This document shows, one piece after another, positions 33,684 through 42,058 of a DNA stretch of 64,000 bases. The stretch is from Parapedobacter soli (GTDB taxonomy: Bacteria; Bacteroidota; Bacteroidia; Sphingobacteriales; Sphingobacteriaceae). Within the stretch, counting starts at the first letter, position 1, and each line of letters begins with the position of its first letter. The translations under genes were made by a program, and so were the position numbers. The notes beneath the pieces are model-generated. The model was not told where the DNA came from. It searched no databases and worked only from the letters and a program-made list of their open reading frames with translations. The stretch is from the NCBI RefSeq assembly GCF_025460835.1, contig NZ_JAMXAY010000020.1, forward strand, positions 1-64,000, given 5' to 3'.

Positions 33684-34976
33684 TTGAAAAACTATTATAT
33701 CATTGATTTTGACAGTACCTTCACCCAGGTGGAGGCATTAGACGAACTGGCCCGTATTTCGTTGGCCAACCACCCAGCCAGGGAACTGATTTATGAAGAA
33801 ATCGAACGCCTCACCAACTTATCCATGAATGGGCAGCTGTCGTTCCGGGAGAGCCTTGCCGCTCGGGTTAAGCTGCTGGAGGCCAATCGTGAGCATCTTG
33901 CTAAGCTCATCTGGGTGTTGAAAAAGAAAGTGTCGCCGTCTTTTTCCCGAAACAAGGAGTTCTTCAAAAAGAATGCAGATAGTGTATTGATTGTCTCTGG
34001 AGGGTTCAAGGAATTTATCTTTCCCGTGGTGATCCCATATCATATCAAGAAAGAAAATGTATATGCCAATACCTTCACATTTGATGAAGCTGGTAATATT
34101 ACGGGCTATGACGACGGCAACCCGCTTTCGGAGGAAGGTGGCAAAGTGAAGCTTTTACAGCAACTGCAACTGCCAGGTAAAATCTATGGCATTGGAGATG
34201 GCTATTCCGATTTCCAACTGAAAGAATCAGGCTTGATTGAGCGTTTTTATGCGTTTACTGAAAACATTGAACGCAAAAGTGTGTCGGAAAAGGCAGACCA
34301 TGTAACCCCTAGCTTTGATGAATTCCTGTATGTCAATGACCTTCCACGGGCAATCTCCTATCCAAAAAACCGGATTCTGTGCCTCATTGTAGGCGACGTG
34401 CCCGAGATTGCGGCACATATCCTTAAGCGGGATGGTTTCTCTATCCGTGTAAAGGATACTTTTGAAGAGAAATACGTCAAAGACGTCGGCATGCTGTTGT
34501 TGGGTAATGATGTGGTCTTGGCCGACGAACAGTTGGCCAGAGCCGACAAGCTGAAGGTCATTGGCTACCTTGGCGACAGTAAACACCGTGTGAACCGCGA
34601 TATATGCAACGACAAGGGGATCGTACTTTTCGACGACAAGAAAAACAAGAAGCGTAATGGTGAATTCATCCCGCGCCGCATGGCCGACTTTATCAATAAA
34701 GGCGACACTTACCTTAGCCGCAACTTTCCCAACCTGCCGTTGCCTAAAATGGAAAGGGCCCATCGGTTGCTGCACATCCACCGAAACGTACCCGGGGTTA
34801 TGGCTCAGATAAATAAAGTCTTTGCTGAAAACCAGATCAATATCGTTGCCCAGTTCTTGATGACCAAGGGCGATATCGGTTATGCAGTAACCGATGTGGA
34901 TACCCGGTACGACAAACAGCTGCTCCGGCAGCTGCGGCAAATAGACAATACCATAAAGTTCAGGGTGCTGTATTAA
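33684..34976 (+). CDS. serB: Phosphoserine phosphatase-like HAD protein with a partial phosphoglycerate dehydrogenase domain and an ACT domain
   Basis: A 430-residue protein from a TTG start. Residues 1-215 are a SerB-like HAD phosphatase: nucleophile motif DFDST (8-12), and GIGDGYSD (169-176) with the magnesium-binding Asp. Residues about 228-320 resemble the first part of a D-3-phosphoglycerate dehydrogenase substrate-binding domain (LKVIGYLGDSKHRVNRDI like the usual LLAIGCFCIGTNQVDLD). The sequence then jumps to the end of that domain (RRMADFINKGDTYLSRNFPNLPLP), so the whole NAD-binding Rossmann part with its catalytic residues is absent. Residues about 360-430 are an ACT domain, the usual serine sensor. 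It may be a serine-regulated phosphatase; the dehydrogenase part must be inactive. Confidence 0.75.
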   Translation: MKNYYIIDFDSTFTQVEALDELARISLANHPARELIYEEIERLTNLSMNGQLSFRESLAARVKLLEANREHLAKLIWVLKKKVSPSFSRNKEFFKKNADSVLIVSGGFKEFIFPVVIPYHIKKENVYANTFTFDEAGNITGYDDGNPLSEEGGKVKLLQQLQLPGKIYGIGDGYSDFQLKESGLIERFYAFTENIERKSVSEKADHVTPSFDEFLYVNDLPRAISYPKNRILCLIVGDVPEIAAHILKRDGFSIRVKDTFEEKYVKDVGMLLLGNDVVLADEQLARADKLKVIGYLGDSKHRVNRDICNDKGIVLFDDKKNKKRNGEFIPRRMADFINKGDTYLSRNFPNLPLPKMERAHRLLHIHRNVPGVMAQINKVFAENQINIVAQFLMTKGDIGYAVTDVDTRYDKQLLRQLRQIDNTIKFRVLY

Positions 34977-35550
34977 ATGCCCATATCCGGGCGGGTGTGA
35001 TGCACTTGTCCAGTGGGATATCGTAAGGAGACACATCACTGATTTCCTCCACGGCGTCGAACAGCGAGATGCCGATTTTTAACGTCGTGGTGGGGCATTC
35101 TGCCAAGAACCGGTCGTAGAATCCCTTTCCGTACCCAACCCGGTTCCCGTACTTATCAAATGCGAGCAGGGGCACAAATACAGCATCGATCTCCGTGGGT
35201 GGAACAGCCGTTCCGCTATCGGGTTCGGGAATACCCCAATGGTTGAGCGCCAACGTTGTGTCTGCTTCCCAAACGTAGTGTGTCATACTGTTGTCGCCGC
35301 GTACTGTTTTTGATAGCACCAGCCGGATGTAGGGATACTGCTGCCGGAGCCAATCGGCAATTGCATACGTGTCAGGTTCGTGGTTGCCGGCGATGGGGAG
35401 AAAAAGGTGTATGGTCCACTGGGGGTGCAATTCCAATGTTTTCACCCGAGCTATCAATTGCTCATTTAACCTCTGGGATTGCTCAGCCGAAAGTGCAGCC
35501 CGTTTTTCCCGGAATAGGGTTCGTAGTTCTTGTTTTGTAGATGGGCCCAC
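34960..35550 (-). CDS. 5-formyltetrahydrofolate cyclo-ligase
   Basis: A 196-residue member of the 5-FCL family. It carries KQELRTLFREKRAALS at the start, where the substrate phosphate is held, and the signature FVPLLAFDKYGNRVGYGKGFYDRFLA near residue 130, which binds ATP and folate. It converts 5-formyl-THF to 5,10-methenyl-THF using ATP. It directly follows the efp stop codon on the minus strand and shares efp's promoter. Its 3' end overlaps the convergent phosphatase gene by 17 nt. Confidence 0.92.
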   Translation of the reverse strand: MGPSTKQELRTLFREKRAALSAEQSQRLNEQLIARVKTLELHPQWTIHLFLPIAGNHEPDTYAIADWLRQQYPYIRLVLSKTVRGDNSMTHYVWEADTTLALNHWGIPEPDSGTAVPPTEIDAVFVPLLAFDKYGNRVGYGKGFYDRFLAECPTTTLKIGISLFDAVEEISDVSPYDIPLDKCITPARIWAFNTAP

Positions 35551-36111
35551 TTATTTCACCCGCTCCACGTAATCACCGGAGCGTGTGTCTATCTTCACCC
35601 TATCCCCTTGGTTAATGAAAAGCGGTACCTTGATTTCCACTCCGGTCTCGACGGTTGCATTTTTCAATGCATTGGTTGAGGTGTCACCCTTTACCGCGGG
35701 TTCGGTATACGTTATTTCCAACTCCACCGTTGTAGGTGCCTGTGCCATGATCGGCTCGTCGCTTTCCATCGCCACCAACACCTGCATACCCTCTTTCAAA
35801 AAACGGGCTGAGTCGCCGAAAAGTTGCTTCGGGATGTTGAACTGCTCGAATGAGTTATTGTCCATTACCACAAACATATCCCCATCGTCATAAAGATATT
35901 GGTAATCGTTGGTCTCCACCCGGGCAATCTCCACCTCTTCGTCGGTCCTGAAACGGTATTCCACCAGTTTCCCCGTTTTGATGTTCCGCATCTTAGCTTG
36001 GTAAAATGCCCGCAGGTTTCCGGGGGTGCGGTGGATGTACTCGTCTACCGTCACCAGTTCACCATTGAAGCGTAAAATATTACCACTTTTTACTTCTGAA
36101 GCTTTGGCCAT
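35551..36111 (-). CDS. efp: Translation elongation factor P with Asn at the tip position
   Basis: A 186-residue EF-P with the standard three beta-barrel domains. It relieves ribosomes stalled at proline runs. The loop that reaches the peptidyl-transferase centre reads TPGNLRAF; aligned to E. coli KPGKGQAF, the tip residue is Asn32 where E. coli has the modified Lys34. No efp-modifying enzyme gene is nearby. The promoter (TTTG, 20 nt, TAAGTTTG) is good, and the gene is followed without a gap by the 5-FCL gene. Confidence 0.94.
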   Translation of the reverse strand: MAKASEVKSGNILRFNGELVTVDEYIHRTPGNLRAFYQAKMRNIKTGKLVEYRFRTDEEVEIARVETNDYQYLYDDGDMFVVMDNNSFEQFNIPKQLFGDSARFLKEGMQVLVAMESDEPIMAQAPTTVELEITYTEPAVKGDTSTNALKNATVETGVEIKVPLFINQGDRVKIDTRSGDYVERVK

Positions 36112-36133
36112 AATCCTATTGTATAATATGTCG

Positions 36134-36165
36134 CAAACTTAGATAAAGTTGCTTCGAAATGCAAA
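36134..36165 (-). promoter_or_regulatory. Promoter of the efp-5-FCL operon
   Basis: On the minus strand TTTG (36165-36162), a 20-nt spacer, then TAAGTTTG (36141-36134). This is the best full match to the Bacteroidota -33/-7 promoter in the window; it lies 22 nt before the efp ATG. Confidence 0.7.
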
Positions 36166-36200
36166 CGTAACCGCAATGAAATGAAAATACGGCACCCTAT

Positions 36201-39089
36201 TCAGACCCCCATCAGGAACTCGGTAAGGTTTTTATCGGGCGTTAGGTTTAACTTCTTCCGCAGCCGGTATCGCCTTATTTCCACTCCCCGCGTGGTGATA
36301 TTGAGTAATGAAGCAATCTCTTTACTGCTCATATTCATCCGTAGGTAAGCACAAAGCTTCATGTCGTTGGGTACCAGCTCCGGATAGTCTGCTTTGAGCT
36401 TTTTAAAGAAGTTTTCGTGGGCTTCGTTGAAGCTCTTCTCAAAGATATGCCAATCGCGTTCATCACTCCGTGCATCTTCGATGATTTTGTTGATTTTGCG
36501 AAGCTGGTCGTTCGATAATTTTCGCCCTTCGCTATCGTGCAGCTGCAGTAGTTCATCGTATACATTATTCAGCAGCTCATTCTTGTAGACGATACTCATG
36601 GTTGTATTGGCAAGTTCACGGTTTTTACTGGCTAGCTCCCGCTTCAACTGCTCATTCTTGAGCTTGATTAAGCGTTGCTCATTTTGCTCAGCCTCTTTAG
36701 CCAGTATTTCGTGTTGCTTTTTCGCCATATTGGCCTGTATCAATTCCCGGTGTTTCTTGATCTTACGGGTATACCACGCACGGCCAGCAAATAATGTGGC
36801 TATAAATAGCAGTGCATATATCAGCCACGCACCCCAAGAGAGCCACCAAGGAGGCAAAATCGTGAATCTCAATGTGGCAATTTCTGACACTGCCCCATCG
36901 GCGGTCCGTGCGCGTACTTTAAAGATATATGTGCCGCGTTTTAGGTTTGTAAATTCTTTTTGGGCGGCCTCGCTCCATTCGGACCAGGTGCGCGAATACC
37001 CTTCCAGATAAAACTGGTACTGCAACGGTATGATGCTATACCAGGGTAGGGCATAACTGATGCGGATATTATTGTGCTTATAGGTTATCTCCGGATCGGA
37101 GCCAACGGTATACCACCGGTCAGAAAGACTATCAGTAATATTGCTCATAGCCCGGATGAGCGGTGAGGGGAGGTCGTGCTGCCGGGTTGCCACTGTATCG
37201 GTAGCAAGGTATATTGCAAAGCCATCATCAAGGCTAATCAGGTAGAGCCTGTCCGCCACCCGGTTAATGCTTTCATAAAATTTCATCATGCGCCCATTGA
37301 GTGCTGCAAACCGGGTAGAGTCTACTTGCACCTCTCCCCCCGGGCCGAAATGCACAAGTGCAATACGCGCTCGGTTGATAAACCAATACCGGTTGCTATC
37401 TGCGTGGATTACCTTATTGGAAAATGCGAACGAGCCTAGTTGTCCATTCAGCTGGTAGTAGGGGTAGAATCTGTCCGTAATCTCATCATGGTGATAAAAG
37501 CCGCTGTCGGTAGCGAATATCGGGTTACCCGCCAGTTCGAGCACGTTTACAAAGGTACTCGGTGGTAGTCCACTCGTCGTATCATACGCCTGGACATTGC
37601 TTACCTGCTGGAGCGATGCATCTATTGTCACGTGGCGCAATCCTTTGTAGCCGCTAGCCCATACTTCCGTGGCTGAGACAGGCATGATGAACTGGGTCGG
37701 ATCGTTGTAGCCACCAATGCGGTTTGAAAATTGCCACCCTTGGGCTGCCCGTTTAAAAACGGCCAGTCCCGTGTAGGTTCCCTGAAGTAACGTGTTTGGT
37801 CGCCCCGCGGCACGCCGCAGTGTCCAGCCACCAGTGATGGGCGAGAGTTTTGTGATCCGGTTGCCCGATACTTTAAACGTGCCGTCGTTATGGCCACACA
37901 AGAGTTCGCCATCCATTACGGTTAGATCCCATACCTGGCCCTGCGACCCTTCCACCAGGGAAAAGGAAAAGGGATGGTAGCTGTTATCTACGGACCACGG
38001 GCTATAGAATAGACCTTGGTTGGTGCCAAGGTAAATATTGCCTTCGAAAATGCGCGCTGCATACACCGTGCCGATGCTACCTGTATTGTCGGCATAATAA
38101 TACAATGGCGCATTGATTTCGATCCGATCTATCCCGTTATCAAGGCCTACCCATATATTGCCCTGGTGGTCTAAATGCATTCCAAGCACCGTATTATTCT
38201 GTAGTCCATTGCCCTTATGAAGGTGCTGGACGATGTGGCCGGCTTCATCGATGACCACCACCCCCTGGAGGATCGTGCCGAATGCATAGTATCGGTCCAG
38301 CACTTTCAGCCCATTGTTGAGTTGGGCAGCTCGGAGCACCCCGTCGGCCGCGTTTCCCCATTTGCGGATGGCGGCCGTACTGTCCATCAGATACAGCCCC
38401 GATTTGGAGGTGCCGATCAATATTTCATCCGTGCCGAACGGTAGCATAGCTAGGATATTCGCATGCTGTAAGGCACCCTTGTCTTTGAGCGGGACTAATT
38501 CATTGCCGACCAATTCATGCAGGCCCGATGGAATCAACTCGATAAAGATACGCCCCCGCACCTGGTGCAGGAAAAGAAAGGGCTGGCCACCTCCGCGTAT
38601 GGTATAAAGGCTGTTATCTTCATAGATATATATGGTAGAAAAAGTCTGGAAGAGCACGCGGTCGCCGTCCACGATAATCTTCCACACCTCGTCGCGCGTC
38701 CGTTGCTCCTTATCAAGCAACTGGCTGATCGACTGGTAGCGCATCTGGTCATAACCGGCATCTTCCCAATAACCGAATTCACCCAAGCCACCGGTGTAGA
38801 TGCGGCCGGTACTGTCTACGGCCACACTCCGTACCGTGCTTCTATTGGGTAGGGGGTGCAACGCCCAATACTGGCCATCAAACACCAACAGCCCATCGGC
38901 GTTAGCCACATACATGATCCCGTTTTTCCCCGCAGCGACCGCCCAATTCTGGTTGCCTGCTTTATAGTCCGTTTTACTATACTGCTGCACCAACGGTGAG
39001 CCGATTCGCTGGATCTCCTGTGCTCGGGCAATGGTTCCTGAAGCGAGGCAGGTAAGTGTAAAAATGGCGACTATTAGCGGTTTAACCAT
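36201..39089 (-). CDS. Membrane-spanning one-component regulator: beta-propeller sensor, Y_Y_Y domain, LuxR-type HTH
   Basis: A 962-residue protein. A signal peptide (residues 1-23, ending ARAQ) is followed by about 690 residues of two-component-regulator-propeller repeats (for example LGMHLDHQGNIWVGLDNGIDRI), a Y_Y_Y domain at about 700-765 (YQFYLEGYSRTWSEWSE ... KRGTYIFKVRA), one membrane helix near 778-798 and a long cytoplasmic coiled coil. The last 65 residues are a LuxR-like helix-turn-helix (NMSSKEIASLLNITTRGVEIRR). There is no histidine kinase or receiver, so signal and DNA binding are in one polypeptide. Candidate target: the neighbouring outer-membrane receptor gene or its own promoter with the 11-bp repeats. 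Confidence 0.85.
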   Translation of the reverse strand: MVKPLIVAIFTLTCLASGTIARAQEIQRIGSPLVQQYSKTDYKAGNQNWAVAAGKNGIMYVANADGLLVFDGQYWALHPLPNRSTVRSVAVDSTGRIYTGGLGEFGYWEDAGYDQMRYQSISQLLDKEQRTRDEVWKIIVDGDRVLFQTFSTIYIYEDNSLYTIRGGGQPFLFLHQVRGRIFIELIPSGLHELVGNELVPLKDKGALQHANILAMLPFGTDEILIGTSKSGLYLMDSTAAIRKWGNAADGVLRAAQLNNGLKVLDRYYAFGTILQGVVVIDEAGHIVQHLHKGNGLQNNTVLGMHLDHQGNIWVGLDNGIDRIEINAPLYYYADNTGSIGTVYAARIFEGNIYLGTNQGLFYSPWSVDNSYHPFSFSLVEGSQGQVWDLTVMDGELLCGHNDGTFKVSGNRITKLSPITGGWTLRRAAGRPNTLLQGTYTGLAVFKRAAQGWQFSNRIGGYNDPTQFIMPVSATEVWASGYKGLRHVTIDASLQQVSNVQAYDTTSGLPPSTFVNVLELAGNPIFATDSGFYHHDEITDRFYPYYQLNGQLGSFAFSNKVIHADSNRYWFINRARIALVHFGPGGEVQVDSTRFAALNGRMMKFYESINRVADRLYLISLDDGFAIYLATDTVATRQHDLPSPLIRAMSNITDSLSDRWYTVGSDPEITYKHNNIRISYALPWYSIIPLQYQFYLEGYSRTWSEWSEAAQKEFTNLKRGTYIFKVRARTADGAVSEIATLRFTILPPWWLSWGAWLIYALLFIATLFAGRAWYTRKIKKHRELIQANMAKKQHEILAKEAEQNEQRLIKLKNEQLKRELASKNRELANTTMSIVYKNELLNNVYDELLQLHDSEGRKLSNDQLRKINKIIEDARSDERDWHIFEKSFNEAHENFFKKLKADYPELVPNDMKLCAYLRMNMSSKEIASLLNITTRGVEIRRYRLRKKLNLTPDKNLTEFLMGV

Positions 39090-39114
39090 ATCCTTCCGGC
39101 ATCATGCATATACG

Positions 39115-39143
39115 CAAACATAAGGATTTCGGGTGTGAACAAA
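39115..39143 (-). promoter_or_regulatory. Promoter of the membrane-spanning regulator gene
   Basis: TTTG (39143-39140), a 17-nt spacer, then TATGTTTG (39122-39115), 25 nt before the ATG at 39089. Confidence 0.5.
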
Positions 39144-39201
39144 AAGGCCATCGGAAACCGGGCCAATAAATGGCAACTGACTCCCCTCCATTCCGCTATA
39201 T

Positions 39202-39252
39202 TAATGGGGTATAATAGGGACATAATAGGGTTTTAATAGGGACTTCATAGGG
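39202..39252. repeat. Five GGG triplets at 11-bp period upstream of the regulator gene
   Basis: GGG at 39206, 39217, 39228, 39239 and 39250, exactly 11 bp apart. Three units read AATAGGG in full, one CATAGGG and one TAATGGG. The array lies about 60-110 bp upstream of the regulator's -33 element, on one face of the helix if bound by protein. Confidence 0.6.
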
Positions 39253-39358
39253 GAAAATACGTATAATCTACCTTTTATATATGTATAATATATTATTAAT
39301 ATATCTATTACATTAGGTGTCGATGGGAAAATGGCTGCGGAATGGTAGCTTAATGGAT

Positions 39359-39388
39359 AAAAAGCCGTCCCGCCTGAGGCGGGACGGC
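39359..39388 (-). terminator. Rho-independent terminator of the outer-membrane receptor gene
   Basis: A perfect 11-bp GC-rich stem, GCCGTCCCGCC (39364-39374) and GGCGGGACGGC (39378-39388), with a 3-nt loop. Read on the minus strand it is followed by TTTTT (39363-39359). It lies 29 nt after the receptor stop codon. Confidence 0.85.
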
Positions 39389-39417
39389 GAACCACAAATT
39401 TTATATGCCCAAACACA

Positions 39418-41847
39418 CTAAGGCATATTGACACGGCTTTTCTCCTCACTCTGGGCCTCCCGGCGGGCGCCGTTCTTGAGGTTTCCAAAGTTGACGGTTA
39501 GGGTAAGCCGCGCAACCCTTGTTTCATTTTTCTGATTAATGATGGCATGCAAGCCTCCAAAACGGGTCCGCACATCCTGTATACGGGTATCAAATATATC
39601 GGTGACCGAAAATTTCAGGTTTGCTTTCTTATTGTAGAATGATTTGTTCAAGCCTACATCGACAGACCATTGCGCACCTATACGGTACACGCTGTAAATC
39701 AATGATGACTGGTAGTTGGCCGAGGCCTCTGCCGTGAAAGTTGGCCATAGCGTAAAGGTATGGTTGCTACGCAGCTGCCATGCAAACTGTCCTTGATGGA
39801 GGTGCTGGCCATTCAGTGGCCCCTCGAAAGCCATGTAAAACGCGTTTAGATTAGTGTTGGTATCCCACCATTTCGCCACTTTCACAGGTGCATTTACATT
39901 CGTATACCAAATATCTTGTTTAGCTAGGTTATCCCGCGATACCCAGGTTTGTTTGGTTTCATCGTTCTGGTTCATGGACTCGGCTATCACGTCGTTCGTT
40001 CTGCTGTAGCCGGCGCTTATATTGTACCGTTGCAACAGCGTATACGACAGGTCGAACGCGTGGGTATATTCCGGCCGCAGGTACGGATTACCCCGTTCGA
40101 AGGTATACTGGTCGAGAAAATATTCGAAGGGATTAAGATTCCCATAGTTGGGTCTATTGATACGTTTGCTGTACGAAAGACCCATCTGATGATTGTCTGA
40201 AAGATTATAGTTCAAAAACACACTGGGAAAGAAGTCGATATAGTCGCGCTTGATGCGGTTCGCCAGCGTAATGGAATAGCCGTCCGAGACCGTATATTCG
40301 CTGCGTAGCCCCGCCTGGATACCCCATTTCCCCAATTGCTTGTGATAGTTGATATAAGCTGCGGCCACCTGCTCTTCATATACGAAGTGGTTGGAACGGT
40401 TCCCGGCATTCTGCCACACCCCGTCCACTTGGTTTTCAAAACGCATATCGTTGTCGGAGGCCACGTTGCTGTACTTTATGCCGGCCTCCAGTTTATTGTC
40501 CTTACCGAAAGGGTGGGTGTAATCCGCCTTGGCCACCCGGATATCGATGATGGTGGGCATGTCACTCCGTGACAGCAACGGCTCGTCTTTCATGTCGCCC
40601 GAGGGGAGGAAGAGCGTATTGTTATAGTTGGCTTTGTTACGATTCGAAAAGCGGGAAATATCGACATCGGCCACCAATTTACGGCCATTGGTGTCGATGG
40701 TAAACTGGTTGTTTAAATTCACCGCCAAGCTGGTGTAACTACCGTCGAAAATGGACGAGGTGGTGAGTGTCGAGTCGGGCGATAGGACGGTTTGGCCAAT
40801 GAGGGTGTGGCTCGAATTGTCGTTGTCATTACCGCTCGCATATCCATTGAATGATACGCCAATCACATTCCGGTCTGACGTTTGGTAATCAACACCTGCC
40901 CGGTAGGAGTGGCTCGAATTATGCCGTATAAAATCAGTGTACTGCTGGAAATCGGTGTTGGCCCCGCCGGGTAAGGAAATCGACCGAAAAATATCAAACT
41001 CATTACCGCCCCTATTATTCATGTAGCTATAGGTGCCATATACATTCAACGGGCCTTCCTTGTGGTTTAGGTTGAGCGACGTATTAGCTTTATGTCCAAA
41101 TCCATAGCCTGCCCCGAGCGTTAGCGAACCATTGGTGCCGGCGAGGCGATTTTTCTTAAGTACGATATTAATCATGCCGGCGGTGCCGGAAGCATCGTAT
41201 TTGGAAGAGGGATTAGTAATCAGCTCAATGGATTTGATGGTGTTGCCATCGGTATTGCGGAGGAAGTTGGCCAGTTGCTCTGCCGAAAGGTGTGTTTGCC
41301 TGCCATCTATCATCACGGTAACACCCTGTTTGCCCATCAGACTGATGTTGTCATCTTTATCCACGGTTACGCCGGGTGAGCGTTCGAGGATGTCCATTGC
41401 GGTATTTCCCGCTGCCAATGTTGAATTTTCCACGTTAACCACCAGCATGTCCGCCCGTCGTTCTACCAATGGCCGCTGGGGTGCTGCTACGGTTACCTCA
41501 GCCAGCACGGTATTGGAGCTACGGAGTACTAATGCGCCGATATCTTTGGCTGTGTTGTTGTCGGCTATGGTTACTGCGTCACTGACCACATCGTCGTAAC
41601 CGACGAGTATGGCCGACACGAGGTAGCTGCCCTGGGCCATTCCGGCAAATGTAAACCCGCCCTGTCTATCCGGGAAAACGGTGCGCACCACCGACGAATC
41701 GCGGGCATTCAGTAGGTGCACGGTAGCCAGGTCGAGCGGGTTGTGCTGTCCGTCGACCACCTTTCCGCTAATGGTTGCTTGTTGGGCGTACAGCGGTGTG
41801 CCAAAGACTACAAGTACGGTGGTTATCCAGATATAAATATATTTCAT
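39418..41847 (-). CDS. Outer-membrane beta-barrel receptor (TonB-dependent receptor-like, OMP_b-brl_3 type)
   Basis: An 809-residue exported protein. The signal peptide ends at LYAQQ. A carboxypeptidase-regulatory-like beta-sandwich at about residues 25-110 (ISGKVVDGQHNPLDLATVHLL) precedes a plug-like domain at about 120-225 (ERSPGVTVDKDDNISLMGKQGVTVMIDGRQ) and a long beta barrel. No TonB box or STN domain is apparent, and the family is usually listed as outer membrane beta-barrel family protein rather than SusC. The ligand is unknown. A strong terminator follows. The 962-residue regulator gene lies immediately downstream on the same strand but has its own promoter. Confidence 0.85.
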   Translation of the reverse strand: MKYIYIWITTVLVVFGTPLYAQQATISGKVVDGQHNPLDLATVHLLNARDSSVVRTVFPDRQGGFTFAGMAQGSYLVSAILVGYDDVVSDAVTIADNNTAKDIGALVLRSSNTVLAEVTVAAPQRPLVERRADMLVVNVENSTLAAGNTAMDILERSPGVTVDKDDNISLMGKQGVTVMIDGRQTHLSAEQLANFLRNTDGNTIKSIELITNPSSKYDASGTAGMINIVLKKNRLAGTNGSLTLGAGYGFGHKANTSLNLNHKEGPLNVYGTYSYMNNRGGNEFDIFRSISLPGGANTDFQQYTDFIRHNSSHSYRAGVDYQTSDRNVIGVSFNGYASGNDNDNSSHTLIGQTVLSPDSTLTTSSIFDGSYTSLAVNLNNQFTIDTNGRKLVADVDISRFSNRNKANYNNTLFLPSGDMKDEPLLSRSDMPTIIDIRVAKADYTHPFGKDNKLEAGIKYSNVASDNDMRFENQVDGVWQNAGNRSNHFVYEEQVAAAYINYHKQLGKWGIQAGLRSEYTVSDGYSITLANRIKRDYIDFFPSVFLNYNLSDNHQMGLSYSKRINRPNYGNLNPFEYFLDQYTFERGNPYLRPEYTHAFDLSYTLLQRYNISAGYSRTNDVIAESMNQNDETKQTWVSRDNLAKQDIWYTNVNAPVKVAKWWDTNTNLNAFYMAFEGPLNGQHLHQGQFAWQLRSNHTFTLWPTFTAEASANYQSSLIYSVYRIGAQWSVDVGLNKSFYNKKANLKFSVTDIFDTRIQDVRTRFGGLHAIINQKNETRVARLTLTVNFGNLKNGARREAQSEEKSRVNMP

Positions 41848-42058
41848 TTTATTTTCATTATCGCATAACGCACCCCTCTTAAAAAGCTTATCTCTTTTTA
41901 ACCAATTGTAAATATGCGTGTTATGTATTTTTTACTTTTTGATGCCCTTTTGTTGTTTGTGAACCTGGGTACTGTTTGTAAGACGCACCGACCAGTTGAA
42001 ACGTTGCATCACTGCTGGAATAATTTCAATTTTATACAATACGAAACTGCCATTCCTG

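Larger units (their letters stand above)
39090..39417. other. 328-nt gene-free region with promoter, period-11 repeats and a terminator
   Basis: No open frame here looks coding. In order from low coordinate: promoter of the regulator (39115-39143, minus), the GGG repeats (39202-39252), a very AT-rich stretch at about 39260-39318 dominated by alternating T and A, and the terminator of the outer-membrane receptor gene (39359-39388, minus). Confidence 0.7.

Noticed and set aside
39260-39318. Replication origin or DnaA region in the AT-rich stretch
   Set aside because: No DnaA-box cluster and no dnaA/dnaN neighbours; plain AT-rich intergenic DNA.
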